From positions 1-5,434 of the forward strand of contig JALVRJ010000163.1 in the NCBI GenBank assembly GCA_027031305.1: a stretch of 5,434 bases of DNA, given 5' to 3'. Position 1 is the first letter of the stretch, and each line of letters opens with the position of its first letter. A model generated the notes under the pieces. It made no database searches. It was given only the letters and a program-made list of their open reading frames with translations, and had not been told where the DNA came from. Positions 1 through 5,434 of the stretch are shown here, piece by piece. Source of the DNA: Hyphomicrobiales bacterium (lineage in GTDB: Bacteria; Pseudomonadota; Alphaproteobacteria; Rhizobiales; Aestuariivirgaceae). The position numbers and the translations under genes are program-made.

Positions 1-2
1 CG

Positions 3-620
3 GAGGGACGTCCGGCACAAGCCATGCAGACGCTCGACATGGCCATCGCCAAATATCCGGATCATCCCAAGCTGCGCGGCGTGCGTGCGTCCCTGCACTT
101 GCAGCACAAGCGCTATGCCGACGCCCTAGCCGATCTGGAGGTGGCGCTGAAATCCGCGCCGGACGACCCGCTGCTGCTGGTCAACCGGGCGCAGGCATAT
201 CGCGGTTTCAAGCGCAATGACGAAGCCCTGGCCGACCTCGACAGGGCCATCGAGAAAAAGCCCGATTTCATCGGCGCGCTGTTCAACCGTGGCGCCCTGC
301 TATTCGAAATGAAGAAATACGACAAGGCCCTGAAGGACTTCGAGAAGGTGGCGGCGCTCGACCCGCATCTACCCGCCGCGCGCTTCAACATCGCCATGAC
401 GCTCGATGCATTGGGCCGCCGGAAGGAAGCCATGAAGGAGCTAGAGGACTTCCTGAAGGTGGCGAAACACGAAGGCTGGCGCGCGGTGGCGCTGAAACAG
501 CTCAACAACTGGCGCAAGCAGGCCGGCCTGCCTCCGCTGGAGATAAAACCCGCTGCCGCAACCCCGGCGCCAGAAGCCGGTGCGAAGAAAAAATCCGCAC
601 AAGGGGCGCAAGCGCAATGA
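3..620 (+). CDS. Tetratricopeptide-repeat (TPR) protein, 5'-truncated
   Basis: This is a TPR scaffold protein, a class that mediates protein-protein contacts; its partner is unknown. The first ATG is at 24, but the frame stays open to the window edge. The codons before that ATG read EGRPAQA, which fits the helix of a preceding TPR (G at its start, A at the conserved position, then AI...P), so the true start lies upstream. Counting from the ATG, four units of exactly 34 residues follow at 16-49, 50-83, 84-117 and 118-151. Each carries the usual small or aromatic TPR positions and the first two end at a Pro-Asp turn (PDDP, PDFI); the third has DPHLP and the last is degenerate. A helical cap with NNWRKQAG follows, then a low-complexity Ala/Pro/Lys tail. 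The stop overlaps the next gene by 4 nt, suggesting co-translation. The fold is certain; the function is not assignable. Whether an export signal exists cannot be seen because the N-terminus is missing. Confidence 0.9.
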   Translation, partial: EGRPAQAMQTLDMAIAKYPDHPKLRGVRASLHLQHKRYADALADLEVALKSAPDDPLLLVNRAQAYRGFKRNDEALADLDRAIEKKPDFIGALFNRGALLFEMKKYDKALKDFEKVAALDPHLPAARFNIAMTLDALGRRKEAMKELEDFLKVAKHEGWRAVALKQLNNWRKQAGLPPLEIKPAAATPAPEAGAKKKSAQGAQAQ

Positions 621-1447
621 AATTTCTCTTGCGACAGTCCGCCAGTTCGCGGAAAGAACGCAGCCCCTCCACCGGGGCCACGTCGATTGTCCTCTTGCTG
701 CTGACGGCGTTGGCGTTGCCATCGCTCCCCGCACAGAGCGCATCGCTCCAGACTGCGGCACGGCAGGAACAAGGAAAACAGGAAAAGGCGGCGCTGGACA
801 TGTTCCTGCGCCTGCTTGCGGAAACCGGCGTCCGGATAAGCCTGCCGCCCGCCTACCGGCCCATGCCGGCGCCCGCCATGACCGACCTGCCTTGGAGCTT
901 CGACCGCGCCTGGCGCCATCCGGAGGATCTCGTCGAGGTGCGCGTGATGGTGCGGCCGCTGGCGCGCATGGAGATCGACTACGACGACCCGCACAGCGCC
1001 GCGCCCAATCCCGAGCACGTGCATCCTCTGGTGTTCCAGAGCCTCATCGACCATCTTTCCGCCGCCGGCAGCACCACGCCGAGCCGCACCTTCCCCGTTG
1101 AAAAGGCGAAGAAGCTTTTCAATGCCGACTGGGCGGCCATGGCCGCCTTCGCTCCCGACCCGGCGGTGAACACGAAGCACAAGGAAGCCATGCTGCTGGC
1201 CGTGCACAAGAAAAAGCAGGGCGACGTGTTCGTATTGTTCCTGTTCAGCCAGCCGGATAAGGCAAAAAGGGAGATCAACCGTCTGCTGTCCCTTGTGCGT
1301 TTCGTCAACGCCGTGCCCCGAGAGCAAATGGCGGCCGAGAAGGCCGCGGCCAAACGCGCCCGCCAGGCGTGGCTGAAGGAGGCCGGCCAGACCATCCACT
1401 GCGTGCCGCCGGAAGACGCCCGCCTCATCACCCGCAAGCCGGATTGA
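617..1447 (+). CDS. Hypothetical exported protein, 276 aa, coupled to the TPR gene
   Basis: I do not recognise this family. The start is the ATG of the ATGA overlap with the upstream stop; AAGGGG at 601-606 is a possible ribosome binding site about 10 nt ahead. The N-terminus has a long basic region (Arg/Lys within residues 1-15), a hydrophobic core at about 23-38 (IVLLLLTALAL) and small residues near 39-43, which looks like a Sec signal peptide with cleavage around AQSA/S. The mature part alternates predicted strands and helices: a GVRISLPPAY strand near 71-80, an EVRVMVRPL strand near 107-115, a helix near 138-149, a second Met/Leu/Val-rich strand pair near 191-210, and an amphipathic helix ending SLVRFVN. 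This strand-helix order resembles the PsbP/Mog1/DcrB-like fold, but that is inference only. The tail (about 233-276) is Ala/Lys/Arg-rich with one Cys at 262. Expected location is periplasm or cell envelope. The coupling suggests it works with the TPR protein. Confidence 0.85.
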   Translation: MKFLLRQSASSRKERSPSTGATSIVLLLLTALALPSLPAQSASLQTAARQEQGKQEKAALDMFLRLLAETGVRISLPPAYRPMPAPAMTDLPWSFDRAWRHPEDLVEVRVMVRPLARMEIDYDDPHSAAPNPEHVHPLVFQSLIDHLSAAGSTTPSRTFPVEKAKKLFNADWAAMAAFAPDPAVNTKHKEAMLLAVHKKKQGDVFVLFLFSQPDKAKREINRLLSLVRFVNAVPREQMAAEKAAAKRARQAWLKEAGQTIHCVPPEDARLITRKPD

Positions 1448-1477
1448 CCGACTGGCGCCGGAAGGCCCACACGCTCC

Positions 1478-2947
1478 CTATTTCCCCAGCCCGCCGAGGC
1501 AGACGTATTTCAGCTCGGTGAATTCCTCCACCCCATGCCGGCCGCCTTCGCGGCCAAGGCCCGATTCCTTCATCCCGCCAAAGGGCGCCACCTCCGTGGA
1601 GATGATGCCGCGATTCACGCCGACAATGCCATATTCCAGCGCCTCCGAGACGCGCACCACGCGCCCCACGTCCCGCGCGTAGAAATAGGCCGCCAGGCCA
1701 TAGGGCGTGTCGTTGGCCAGGCGAATGGCCTCCTCCTCCGTCATAAAGCGCATCAACGGCGCCACCGGACCGAAAATCTCCGTGCGCGTCAGGTCCATCT
1801 CCGGCGTGATGTCGCATAATACGGTGGGCTCGTAGAACGTGCCGCCCAGTTCATGCCGCCTGCCTCCGGTCAACACCCGCGCGCCCTTTTCCGTCGCGTC
1901 CGCCACCAGCCGCTCCACCTTCGCCAGCGCCTCTTCGTTGATGAGCGGTCCCTGTGCCACGCCCTCCTCGGTGCCGATGCCCACCTTCAATTCCTTCACC
2001 GCTTCCGCCAGCTTCTCGGCGAAGGCGTCATAAACACCTGCCTGCACCATGATGCGGTTGGCGCACACGCAGGTCTGCCCCGTGTTGCGATACTTGCTCG
2101 CCAGCGCCCCTTCCACCGCCGCGTCCAGATCGGCGTCGTCGAAGACGATGAACGGCGCATTGCCGCCCAGCTCCAGCGACACCTTCTTCACCGTGTCCGC
2201 GCACTGACGCATCAGCAGCTTGCCCACCTCCGTCGAGCCGGTAAACGTCAACATCCGCACGTCCGGACTGGCAGTGAGCACGCCACCAATGGTTGGCGCA
2301 TCGCCGGTGATGACATTGAACACGCCCGCCGGGATGCCCGCCCGCGCCGCCAGCTCGGCCAGCGCCAGGGCGGAAAGCGGCGTATCCTCCGCCGGCTTGA
2401 CGACAATGGCGCAGCCCGCCGCCAGCGCCGGCCCGGCCTTGCGCGTGATCATGGCGTTGGGGAAGTTCCACGGCGTGATCGCCGCCACCACGCCCACCGG
2501 CTGGCGCAGCACATGAATGCGCGCGTCCACGAACGGGCTGGGCACGATCTCGCCATACAGCCGCTTGCCCTCCTCCGCCGCCCATTCGATGAAGCTCGCG
2601 CCATAAGTTACCTCGCCGCGCGATTCGGCCAGCGGCTTGCCCTGCTCGGCGGTCATGATGACGGCCAGGTCCTCGGCATTTTCAATGATCAGGTCATGCC
2701 ACTTGCGCAGCACTTGCTGACGGTCCTTGGCCGAAAGGGCCGCCCAGGCCGGCTGCGCCGCCTTCGCCGCGGCGATGGCGCGCTCCGCCCCTTCCGCGCC
2801 CAGGTCGGGCACGTGCGCCAGTACCTCGCCGGTAGCCGGGTTGGTCACGGCGAAGGTTCGCGTGCCCGTCACCCATGCGCCATCGATGAAACTCGCCTCG
2901 CGGAGAAGCTCCGGATCCTTCAATACGGACGTGAGCGGGCTGGACAT
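1478..2947 (-). CDS. gabD: Succinate-semialdehyde dehydrogenase, GabD type (aldehyde dehydrogenase superfamily)
   Basis: It oxidises succinate semialdehyde to succinate with NAD(P)+, the last step of GABA and related 4-carbon catabolism, in the cytoplasm. Its 489 aa is close to the E. coli GabD length. Visible motifs are TPWNFP with N161, KPAEDTP with K184, the nucleotide-fold FTGSTEVG near 235-242, LELGGNAP with general base E259, and GQTCVCANR with nucleophile C293. C293 and C295 form the C-x-C pair that acts as a redox switch in human SSADH. The three substrate-carboxylate residues known for SSADH have apparent counterparts at R169 (ITRK), R287 (KYRNTG) and S450 (GIIS). FDDADLDAAVEGALASK and APFGGMKESGLGREG are near-identical to GabD. 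Residue 446 is Arg (VNRG), where E. coli has Thr and human Glu, a variable site. The start is supported by GAGGAG at 2954-2959, 6 nt upstream; the stop is TAG. NADP preference is inferred from family. A semialdehyde dehydrogenase with a slightly different substrate is the main alternative. Confidence 0.95.
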   Translation of the reverse strand: MSSPLTSVLKDPELLREASFIDGAWVTGTRTFAVTNPATGEVLAHVPDLGAEGAERAIAAAKAAQPAWAALSAKDRQQVLRKWHDLIIENAEDLAVIMTAEQGKPLAESRGEVTYGASFIEWAAEEGKRLYGEIVPSPFVDARIHVLRQPVGVVAAITPWNFPNAMITRKAGPALAAGCAIVVKPAEDTPLSALALAELAARAGIPAGVFNVITGDAPTIGGVLTASPDVRMLTFTGSTEVGKLLMRQCADTVKKVSLELGGNAPFIVFDDADLDAAVEGALASKYRNTGQTCVCANRIMVQAGVYDAFAEKLAEAVKELKVGIGTEEGVAQGPLINEEALAKVERLVADATEKGARVLTGGRRHELGGTFYEPTVLCDITPEMDLTRTEIFGPVAPLMRFMTEEEAIRLANDTPYGLAAYFYARDVGRVVRVSEALEYGIVGVNRGIISTEVAPFGGMKESGLGREGGRHGVEEFTELKYVCLGGLGK

Positions 2948-3026
2948 GAGGCACTCCTCGCTGGTTATCTTTTTTCACGCAGCTGTCAGGATTCATAGGC
3001 CGAAACGCAATCCGGGAAAAGCCGCC
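2948..3026. promoter_or_regulatory. Divergent intergenic region between gabD and the dipeptidase gene
   Basis: These 79 bases must hold the upstream signals for both divergent genes. The gabD ribosome binding site (GAGGAG, minus strand, 2954-2959) is clear. On the minus strand a CTGACA (5 of 6 to the -35 consensus) lies upstream of GATAAC, but the spacing is only 14 nt, so I do not call it a confident promoter. For the dipeptidase, a GGGAA at 3014-3018 sits 8 nt before the ATG and is a modest ribosome binding site. No convincing palindromic operator is visible. Confidence 0.35.
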
Positions 3027-3608
3027 ATGCGCCATTGCGACAGGCCGGAGCTGGTGGAGATCACGCCGCAAACGCACGGCGTGACGCTGGACATCCGCTA
3101 CGCCACGCCAAACAACATGGCGTGCAAGCCGCTTTACGCCGAGCCGCGCTGTTACCTCCGCCCGGAAGCGGCTGAAGCGCTGAGACTCGCCGCCGAACTG
3201 GCGCGCCACGCGGGGATGCGCCTGGTGGTGTTCGACGGATACCGGCCGCCACGAGCGCAACGCGCCCTGTTCCGCGCCTGCCCTGATCCCAGGTATGTCA
3301 TCCCCCCGCAAGTGGGCTCCACCCATACCCGTGGCATCGCCGTCGACCTCACCCTGGCCAGCGAGCACGGCGAACCGCTGGACATGGGCACGGACTTCGA
3401 TGACATGCGCGAAGTCGCCTGGCCCTCCGCGCGCGAGGTTTCGCGGCAAGTGCTGCAAAACCGCATGATGCTGGCCGGCATCATGCACACGGCCGGATTC
3501 GTCGGCATCAAGACGGAATGGTGGCACTTCCAGTTGCCCGGCACCTGGCCACTGTTGCCCCCCGCGAGCCTGCCCGCGGACGGAAGGCGCGCCCTCTCGG
3601 CGGAGTGA
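3027..3608 (+). CDS. ddpX: D-alanyl-D-alanine dipeptidase (VanX/DdpX family, peptidase M15D)
   Basis: This is a zinc metallopeptidase that splits D-Ala-D-Ala, in VanX for vancomycin resistance and in E. coli DdpX for salvage of cell-wall-derived dipeptide. The chosen start gives 193 aa, the same length as E. coli DdpX. Zinc ligands are H100 and D107 in STHTRGIAVD and H167 in EWWHF; E164 in the same motif is the general base, and R73 in DGYRPP matches the VanX transition-state arginine. The ligand spacings (7 and 3 residues) equal those of VanX. No signal peptide is visible at this start, so a cytoplasmic enzyme is expected. An in-frame ATG at 2946 would add 27 residues and butt against gabD, but homologues begin near 3027 and the extension looks non-conserved. 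There is no vanH/vanA ligase or ddp transporter next to it, so a recycling role is more likely than glycopeptide resistance. The symbol is by family resemblance. Confidence 0.93.
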   Translation: MRHCDRPELVEITPQTHGVTLDIRYATPNNMACKPLYAEPRCYLRPEAAEALRLAAELARHAGMRLVVFDGYRPPRAQRALFRACPDPRYVIPPQVGSTHTRGIAVDLTLASEHGEPLDMGTDFDDMREVAWPSAREVSRQVLQNRMMLAGIMHTAGFVGIKTEWWHFQLPGTWPLLPPASLPADGRRALSAE

Positions 3609-3623
3609 ATCGCCTATATTTTT
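3599..3623 (+). terminator. Weak candidate terminator after the dipeptidase gene
   Basis: GGCG at 3599-3602 and CGCC at 3611-3614 can pair across the stop codon, and a T-rich tract (TATATTTTT, 3615-3623) follows. The stem is only 4 bp, plus a possible G-U pair, with an 8-nt loop, which is short for an intrinsic terminator. It is listed because the position and the T-tract fit; it may be fortuitous. Confidence 0.22.
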
Positions 3624-3774
3624 CCACAGTATATGTAACCAACTGAAACAACGTGTATATTCACATTTCCTTGATTCCGGCCGCCTGAACCGTCATATCT
3701 TGAAGGGCAACATCCCGCCAATCAATTCACACATGTGGCGCCATTCCCGGCTTGCCGCAAGGGAGGGAGGCATC
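3609..3774 (+). promoter_or_regulatory. AT-rich leader and probable promoter region of nadA
   Basis: This 166-nt gap between the dipeptidase stop and the nadA start is strikingly AT-rich over about 3610-3676 compared with the rest of the window. It contains three TATAT cores (3615, 3630, 3656). TATATT at 3656-3661 is 5 of 6 to a -10 box but has no matching -35. An alternative is TTGATT at 3671-3676 with CATATC at 3694-3699, 17 nt spacing, also weak. GTGTATATTCAC at 3653-3664 is an imperfect palindrome (10 of 12 positions symmetric) that could be an operator. NAD-synthesis genes are often repressed by NAD-responsive regulators (NadR, NrtR, NadQ, NiaR families), but I cannot match this site to any of them. 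Confidence 0.4.
3760..3770 (+). promoter_or_regulatory. Ribosome binding site that fixes the nadA start
   Basis: AGGGAGGGAGG is a doubled Shine-Dalgarno-like tract ending 4 nt before the ATG at 3775; its upstream copy gives an 8-nt spacing. It favours 3775 over the in-frame ATG at 3733 and the TTG at 3700, neither of which has a comparable purine tract at proper distance. Confidence 0.75.
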
Positions 3775-4806
3775 ATGGTTGACGTGCTGGAACAAATCAG
3801 GAAGCACGCGGAAACGAGCCAGCCGAAGCTGGAACCGGGCATCGACGTGAAGGCCGAAATCGAGCGCCTGCGCAAGGAGAAGAATGCCATCATCCTGGCG
3901 CACTACTATCAGGATCCGGACATTCAGGACATCGCCGATTTCGTCGGCGATTCGCTGGACCTTTCGCGCAAGGCCGCCGAGACGGATGCCGACATGATTG
4001 TCTTCTGCGGCGTGCGCTTCATGGGCGAAGTGGCGAAAATCCTCAGTCCCCAAAAGAAGGTGGTCATCCCCGACATGATGGCCGGCTGCTCGCTGGAAGA
4101 GGCCATCACGGCCGACGACCTCGAGGCCTTCCGCGCCGCGCACCCAGACCACCTGGTGGTCACCTACATCAACTCTTCCGTCGAGGTGAAGGCGCTGTCC
4201 GACTACGTGGTCACGTCCTCTTCCGCCATCGACATCATCAACGCCATCCCCAAGGACAAGCCCATCCTCTTCGTGCCGGACAGGCATCTTGGGAGCTGGC
4301 TGGAGAAGGTCACGGGGCGCAAGATGGATTTGTGGCCCGGCACCTGCATCGTGCACGACAAGTTCTCGGCTGAGGAGCTGCTGGAGCTGAAGGAGCAGTA
4401 TCCGGACGCCAGGGTGGCCGTGCACCCGGAAAGCCCCGAATCCATCGTCGAAATGGCCGATCACGTCGGCTCCACCCGCTCCATCATCGAGTTCGCCGTG
4501 AACTCGGATGCCAAACGCTTCATCATCGGCACCGAAACGCACATCATCCACCAGATGCAAAAACTGGCGCCGGAGAAGGAGTTCATTCCCCTGCCCGGCC
4601 TGTCCGACAACAACTGCAAGTGCTCCGTGTGCCCCTACATGGCGCTGAACACCATGGAGAAGCTCTACGTCAGCTTGCGCGACGAGAAGCCGGAGATCGT
4701 CATCGACGAGGATTTGCGCATCCGTGCGCTCACACCCTTGCAGCGCATGTTGGATATCTCCGCCAAGGCGCAGGCCGAGCGCGCGAAAAAGACCGCCGCC
4801 GAATGA
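3775..4806 (+). CDS. nadA: Quinolinate synthase NadA
   Basis: It condenses iminoaspartate with dihydroxyacetone phosphate to quinolinate in de novo NAD synthesis, using a [4Fe-4S] cluster, in the cytoplasm. The protein is 343 aa, close to E. coli NadA (347). Three cluster cysteines are recognisable by alignment to known NadA: C105 (AGCSLEE), C191 (GTCIVHD) and C286 (CPYM). C281 and C283 next to the third ligand give a CxCxxC pattern. Substrate-site residues known from thermophilic NadA structures have counterparts: H43 (AHYY), S60 (GDSLD), Y131/N133 (TYINSS), S148, H194, and H217/E219 in HPESP. VRFMGE and AKILSP near 80-92 match E. coli. Three homologous NadA folds are expected around a pseudo-threefold axis. 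The start at 3775 is set by the strong ribosome binding site. Neither nadB (L-aspartate oxidase) nor nadC is in the window, so it is either a single-gene unit here or its partners are elsewhere. Confidence 0.97.
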   Translation: MVDVLEQIRKHAETSQPKLEPGIDVKAEIERLRKEKNAIILAHYYQDPDIQDIADFVGDSLDLSRKAAETDADMIVFCGVRFMGEVAKILSPQKKVVIPDMMAGCSLEEAITADDLEAFRAAHPDHLVVTYINSSVEVKALSDYVVTSSSAIDIINAIPKDKPILFVPDRHLGSWLEKVTGRKMDLWPGTCIVHDKFSAEELLELKEQYPDARVAVHPESPESIVEMADHVGSTRSIIEFAVNSDAKRFIIGTETHIIHQMQKLAPEKEFIPLPGLSDNNCKCSVCPYMALNTMEKLYVSLRDEKPEIVIDEDLRIRALTPLQRMLDISAKAQAERAKKTAAE

Positions 4807-4841
4807 TGGCGCCGAGGGTTCCGAAACGGGGACGGAAAATC

Positions 4842-4857
4842 GGCGTGCCACGCCTTT
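4842..4857 (+). terminator. Candidate terminator after nadA
   Basis: GGCGT (4842-4846) pairs with ACGCC (4850-4854) across a 3-nt GCC loop, followed by only three T (4855-4857). An AAAAT run precedes the stem. The 5-bp GC-rich stem sits 35 nt after the nadA stop. The short T-run makes it weak, but its place directly ahead of a promoter supports separate transcription of the next gene. Confidence 0.3.
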
Positions 4858-4883
4858 GCCAGGCCACGGGCGGGTGGTAGACT
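4856..4883 (+). promoter_or_regulatory. Probable sigma70 promoter of the BON-LysM gene
   Basis: TTGCCA at 4856-4861 (5 of 6 to the -35 consensus) is followed after 16 nt by TAGACT at 4878-4883 (4 of 6 to the -10 consensus, with the strongly conserved T, A and final T). Transcription would begin near 4890, giving a leader of about 35 nt before the ATG. This is the best promoter-like pair in the window. Confidence 0.5.
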
Positions 4884-4924
4884 GGCGCGTGAATCGGAAC
4901 CACAATCAGACGGGAGGCACTTTC

Positions 4925-5371
4925 ATGGGTTTCTTCGACTTCATCAAGTCCGCAGGGAAAAAGCTGGGCATCGGTTCGGACGAGGAGACGCCGCCGCCGG
5001 CGGAAGAGATCAAGAAGGAACTCGAGACGCTGGACATTGGCGCCGATAACCTGGACGTGGAAGTGGATGGCGACAAGGTGGTGCTGAAGGGCGAGGTGGC
5101 CGATCAGACAATCCTCGAGAAGGCCATCATCGCCGCTGGCAACACGTTGGGCGTGGCCAAGGTGGAAACCCAGGTCAAGGTGGCCGAGGGCGAGGAGGGC
5201 GAGCCCGTCATCCACATCGTGCAGAAGGGCGAGAGCCTGTGGAAGATCGCCGAGAAGTATTATGGCAACGGCGCCAAATACATGGCCATCTTCGAGGCCA
5301 ACAAGCCGATGCTCTCCGACCCGGACAAGATCTATCCCGGCCAGGCCCTGCGCATTCCGAAAGACGCGTAA
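4925..5371 (+). CDS. kbp: BON and LysM domain protein, Kbp/YgaU family (potassium-binding protein)
   Basis: This 148-aa protein matches the layout of E. coli Kbp (formerly YgaU, 149 aa), a cytoplasmic potassium sensor/binding protein needed for growth at high K+. The N-terminus MGFFDFIKSAGKKLG is the family signature (E. coli MGLFNFVKDAGEKL). A BON domain spans about 26-87 and a LysM domain about 97-145, ending with FEANKPML, SDPDKIYPGQALRIP, near-identical to Kbp. There is no signal peptide or lipobox, which agrees with a cytoplasmic protein rather than a wall-binding LysM protein. The start is chosen by GGGAGG at 4912-4917, 7 nt upstream, and by the conserved N-terminus. An acidic linker (DEETPPPAEE) precedes the BON domain. 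It has its own promoter-like sequence and is followed after 9 nt by another ORF. The symbol rests on similarity; K+ binding here is inferred. Confidence 0.93.
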   Translation: MGFFDFIKSAGKKLGIGSDEETPPPAEEIKKELETLDIGADNLDVEVDGDKVVLKGEVADQTILEKAIIAAGNTLGVAKVETQVKVAEGEEGEPVIHIVQKGESLWKIAEKYYGNGAKYMAIFEANKPMLSDPDKIYPGQALRIPKDA

Positions 5372-5379
5372 CGCGCGTC
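5363..5379 (+). other. Hairpin enclosing the kbp stop codon
   Basis: GACGCG (5363-5368) and CGCGTC (5374-5379) are perfect 6-bp complements around a 5-nt loop TAACG that contains the TAA stop. There is no T-run, so it is not an intrinsic terminator. It occupies the place where the ribosome binding site of the next ORF would be. Confidence 0.4.
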
Positions 5380-5380
5380 C

Positions 5381-5434
5381 ATGAGCGCTTCCAACGAGCT
5401 GTTGCCACTGGCGGAACCACTGACGGAAGAAGAC
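5381..5434 (+). CDS. Start of an unidentified ORF, cut by the window edge
   Basis: An ATG 9 nt after the kbp stop opens a frame of 18 codons, MSASNELLPLAEPLTEED, with no stop before the edge. The short spacing in the same orientation suggests an operon with kbp. No good Shine-Dalgarno sequence precedes it, and the kbp stop-codon hairpin occupies that place, so translation may depend on ribosomes finishing kbp, or the true start may be further right. The acidic N-terminus is not diagnostic. LysM genes sometimes lie upstream of dprA in Betaproteobacteria, but I cannot see dprA features here. Confidence 0.45.
   Translation, partial: MSASNELLPLAEPLTEED

Noticed and set aside
113..1399. 428-codon minus-strand frame across the TPR and exported-protein genes
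   Set aside because: Low-complexity Arg/Gly/Ser composition and no motif; both plus-strand genes have clear repeat or signal-peptide structure.
1448..1477. Possible bidirectional terminator between the convergent exported-protein gene and gabD
   Set aside because: Only short self-complementary words (GGCGCC, CCGG) are present; there is no adequate stem and no T-run on either strand.
1853..2998. 381-codon plus-strand frame opposite gabD
   Set aside because: Arg/His/Ala-rich translation with no domain; gabD on the other strand is unambiguous.
2727..3026. N-terminal extension of the dipeptidase frame back into gabD antisense
   Set aside because: The family length (193 aa) and conserved N-terminus fit the ATG at 3027; the extension is the complement of gabD codons.
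3027..3608. Vancomycin-resistance cluster
   Set aside because: The VanX-type enzyme has no vanH, vanA or vanRS neighbours in the window; the flanking genes are housekeeping or catabolic.
3727..4905. Long open frame on the minus strand across nadA (392 codons)
   Set aside because: It lies antisense to a certain nadA and its translation is rich in His, Asp, Val and Arg without any domain, as expected from the complement of GC-rich codons.
4724..4924. N-terminal extension of the kbp frame overlapping the end of nadA
   Set aside because: The conserved Kbp N-terminus and a strong ribosome binding site place the start at 4925; the extension crosses the promoter region.
5208..5420. Minus-strand 70-codon frame at the right end
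   Set aside because: Arg/Ser/Trp-rich translation antisense to the LysM domain, with no recognisable feature.

Overview
This is a GC-rich window (by eye around 60% G+C or more) with dense bacterial coding. The gene content and sequence style (GabD-type succinate-semialdehyde dehydrogenase, M15D dipeptidase, three-cysteine NadA, Kbp/YgaU-type BON-LysM protein) point to a Pseudomonadota chromosome. I cannot place it more finely, and nothing suggests plasmid, phage or transposon DNA. No tRNA, rRNA, CRISPR array or insertion sequence is visible, and no stretch over 300 bases lacks a gene.

Layout, left to right. (1) 3-620 (+) is the C-terminal part of a tetratricopeptide-repeat protein whose 5' end lies outside the window. 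Its stop overlaps by 4 nt (ATGA) the start of 617-1447 (+), an unrecognised exported protein of 276 aa, so the pair looks translationally coupled. (2) 1478-2947 (-) is gabD, convergent with the unknown gene across a 30-nt gap. (3) 3027-3608 (+) is a D-alanyl-D-alanine dipeptidase (VanX/DdpX family), divergent from gabD with only 79 nt between the starts. (4) 3775-4806 (+) is nadA, quinolinate synthase, preceded by an AT-rich leader that contrasts with the rest of the window. (5) 4925-5371 (+) is a Kbp/YgaU-like BON + LysM protein with a plausible sigma70 promoter of its own. (6) 5381-5434 (+) is the first 18 codons of a further ORF that runs off the right edge.

The genes do not form one pathway. 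They cover protein interaction plus export (TPR and unknown secreted protein), GABA/succinate-semialdehyde catabolism (gabD), D-Ala-D-Ala recycling (ddpX-like), de novo NAD synthesis (nadA) and a potassium/osmotic-stress-type small protein (kbp-like). The arrangement is that of an ordinary housekeeping chromosome segment. The least explained item is the coupled TPR/secreted pair. The regulatory features worth testing are the AT-rich nadA leader, a hairpin abutting the kbp promoter, and a hairpin enclosing the kbp stop codon. I found no evidence for a novel multi-gene system here.
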